A stretch of DNA of 8,039 nucleotides from Candidatus Fermentibacteraceae bacterium (GTDB taxonomy: Bacteria > Fermentibacterota > Fermentibacteria > Fermentibacterales > JCC-6). The stretch covers positions 1-8,039 of the forward strand of contig JAUVJW010000074.1 in NCBI GenBank assembly GCA_030596465.1. Direction: 5' to 3'. Below the pieces are notes generated by a model, which was not told the origin of the DNA, did not search any database, and worked only from the letters and a program-made list of their open reading frames with translations. The first letter of the stretch is position 1; every line of letters starts with the position of its first letter. A program made the translations under genes and the position numbers. This document shows positions 6,339 to 8,039 of the stretch, piece by piece.

Positions 6339-8039
6339 ATGCAGAACCCTTTCGAAAAATTCGCCCGGGAATATGATAATACAGCTATCGGTATTTATAG
6401 TCATAATCTGAAGTTTCTGGACAGCAACCTTTCTTTCGATAAATTTTTCAATTCTTGCAGAGACTATTCTCTCTCCGATCTTCTTGCGCAGATGCCAAGC
6501 GGTGAAGACTTCCTCTCGCAGATGATGATGTATGTGGAGATGGAAAACGGCATTGGCTCCTGTAACCTGGCGTACATCTCCGATGGTAACCGCAGAGAGT
6601 TCAAGGTAAAACTGATTGCCAGCGGCGAAGGAGAAAATAAAAAATACATCTGCTCTTTTACCGATGTAACAGAATTCCTGTTTTTTCAGAAGGTTCTGAT
6701 GCATCGCTCCGACAACATGGAAAGTCTGGATAGAAATTCCCCCGTTGGTGTGTTCAAATCCGCTGTTGCCGGCAGTGTTCTTTATGTAAATGCCGGTCTG
6801 GTTTCCATGCTGGGATACAACAACGAATACGAACTCTACAATGTAAAACTCACCGATGTGTGGGCAACTCTTTCCGACAGGGAAAAGCTTCTTGCTCTTC
6901 TTGCTAAAGACAAAGCTGTGAATGGGTTCGAAACAAGGTGGCGTCGAAGAAAAGGTTCCCTTTTCTGGGTTTCTCTTACCGCGACCTGTCAGCGAGACAA
7001 AAACGGGAAAATAGTTTACTTCGAGGTTGTAGCAATTGACATCGACCAGAAGAAAAGAACCGAAGAAGAGCTCAAAAGATTTCAGAACAGGCTTCACAGC
7101 ATGATTGAGTCAAAAACCGCAGAGTTAAAAAGAGCCAATGATCTTCTGCTGAAAGAAGTAGCGATAAGACAAAGGGCTGAATCAATCTATGCGGTACTTC
7201 ACTCCATTGCGGAGGAAACCGTAAGAACCAATTCTCTGAAGGCTCTTCTAAAATTTATTCATAACCAGCTGTCCCGGATTATCCATACGCCAAACTTGTA
7301 TTTTGCTTTCTACCATCAGGCAACAGACTCATACACATTTCCTTACTCCGTTGATATTGAAGACAGCGTTGAGGCTTTTACTAATTCAGAATCCATGAAA
7401 GGCAGCCTCACTGACTATGTAAGAACAACCGGCCAACCTCTCCTTGTCGATGAGAATTCTTATAATAAAATGATAGCTGAAAAACGGATTATTCCCATTG
7501 GAACTTCCAGTGAACAGTGGATGGGTGTCCCCCTCAGAGGACCTGGTGGGACATGGGGCGTTCTGGCTGTTCAGAGCTATACCATGAAGAGTATTTTTTC
7601 CAACACCGACCTTGTTCTTCTTTCAGGTCTCGCCGAAAGCATTTCCATGGCCATAGACAGGTATCGCACAGAACAAAATCGCAAGAGAATTGAATCTCTT
7701 TACAACACAGTTGTTGAAAACCTTCATCAGGGGGTTCTCATGTGCGACCCGACAGATAAAATCCTCTTTGCCAATGAGGCTTTCTGCAACATTGCGGGAA
7801 TTCCCGCAGACCAGTTGAAAGGCATGAATATTGGATCTCTCATCTCACCCAGAGATACAGGCCGAACAACCAGCGTCAGGGAAATGCGCAGCATGGGGGA
7901 ACGAAGTTCCTACCAGCTCACCCTGATAAGACCGGATGGGAGGAAAATACCAGTTACTGTCAGCGGCATCCCCAGATTTGAGGAGGGAGACAGTTTCCAG
8001 GGAACGATTGGTCTTTTCGAGGTGATCGAAGAGGGAGAA
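6339..8039 (+). CDS. Soluble multi-PAS/GAF sensor protein, N-terminal part (truncated by window end)
   Basis: The frame stays open for 567 codons to the last base, so the C-terminus and output domain are missing. Visible domains are a degenerate PAS at about 11-118, then PAS with PAC at about 128-243 (NSPVGVFKS at 133-141, then VNAGLVSMLGY, WRRRKGSLFWVSLTA and the exit VVAIDIDQKKRTEEEL). A charged coiled-coil linker covers about 240-282, GAF about 285-445 (WMGVPLRGPGGTWGVLAVQSY region) and a third PAS about 453-567 (VVENLHQGVLMCDPTDKILFANEAF). No signal peptide or membrane segment is seen, so it is cytoplasmic and should sense internal or diffusible cues. A histidine kinase is the commonest output for this architecture; a GGDEF or other effector cannot be excluded. 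ATG 6339 is preferred over the in-frame ATG at 6318 because the GGAGGGAGGA ribosome binding site (6320-6329) lies between them at proper spacing. It sits behind the terminator and need not be functionally tied to the pump. Confidence 0.85.
   Translation, partial: MQNPFEKFAREYDNTAIGIYSHNLKFLDSNLSFDKFFNSCRDYSLSDLLAQMPSGEDFLSQMMMYVEMENGIGSCNLAYISDGNRREFKVKLIASGEGENKKYICSFTDVTEFLFFQKVLMHRSDNMESLDRNSPVGVFKSAVAGSVLYVNAGLVSMLGYNNEYELYNVKLTDVWATLSDREKLLALLAKDKAVNGFETRWRRRKGSLFWVSLTATCQRDKNGKIVYFEVVAIDIDQKKRTEEELKRFQNRLHSMIESKTAELKRANDLLLKEVAIRQRAESIYAVLHSIAEETVRTNSLKALLKFIHNQLSRIIHTPNLYFAFYHQATDSYTFPYSVDIEDSVEAFTNSESMKGSLTDYVRTTGQPLLVDENSYNKMIAEKRIIPIGTSSEQWMGVPLRGPGGTWGVLAVQSYTMKSIFSNTDLVLLSGLAESISMAIDRYRTEQNRKRIESLYNTVVENLHQGVLMCDPTDKILFANEAFCNIAGIPADQLKGMNIGSLISPRDTGRTTSVREMRSMGERSSYQLTLIRPDGRKIPVTVSGIPRFEEGDSFQGTIGLFEVIEEGE

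Noticed and set aside
6261..7097. 278-codon open frame on the - strand
   Set aside because: It lies opposite the sensor gene, starts inside it, runs through the terminator and shows no recognisable domain, whereas the + strand encodes clear PAS motifs.

Overview
The window carries a resistance-nodulation-division (RND) efflux operon and the start of an unrelated sensory gene, all on the + strand. The tripartite pump, outer-membrane channel, lipobox-bearing adaptor and SecA-type signal peptide point to a diderm (Gram-negative) bacterium with moderate GC. Protein wording such as GMLVDNS and VVNNGIV in the transporter fits many non-enterobacterial phyla, for example FCB-group or spirochaete-like lineages. 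I cannot place the organism more precisely from sequence alone.

Layout. Positions 1-137 are AT-rich and hold no gene I can support. A sigma70-like promoter (138-165) runs directly into an 18-bp perfect inverted repeat (166-183), a probable operator. Then come four tightly packed cistrons: a TetR-family regulator (203-802), a TolC-like outer-membrane factor (799-2115), a periplasmic adaptor (2115-3173) and an RND inner-membrane pump (3173-6244). Consecutive genes overlap by 4, 1 and 1 bases, which suggests translational coupling. A 10-bp stem hairpin (6265-6288) closes the operon. After it, a gene with a strong ribosome binding site starts at 6339 and runs off the window end. It encodes a soluble PAS-PAS-GAF-PAS sensor N-terminus whose output domain lies beyond the window.

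How it works together. The regulator probably represses its own operon at the palindrome, and ligand binding would release it. The pump, adaptor and channel would form a drug- or metabolite-export complex across both membranes. The substrate cannot be read from the sequence.

The main anomaly is an in-frame TGA at codon 50 of the adaptor gene (2262-2264). It separates the lipoprotein signal peptide from the otherwise intact adaptor body, with no frame change. TGA also ends the regulator gene and the adaptor gene itself, and TGG encodes Trp here, so a recoded genetic code is unlikely. A nonsense mutation or a sequencing or assembly error is the simplest reading. I did not find a convincing previously undescribed system; apart from this stop codon the locus is a conventional efflux operon.
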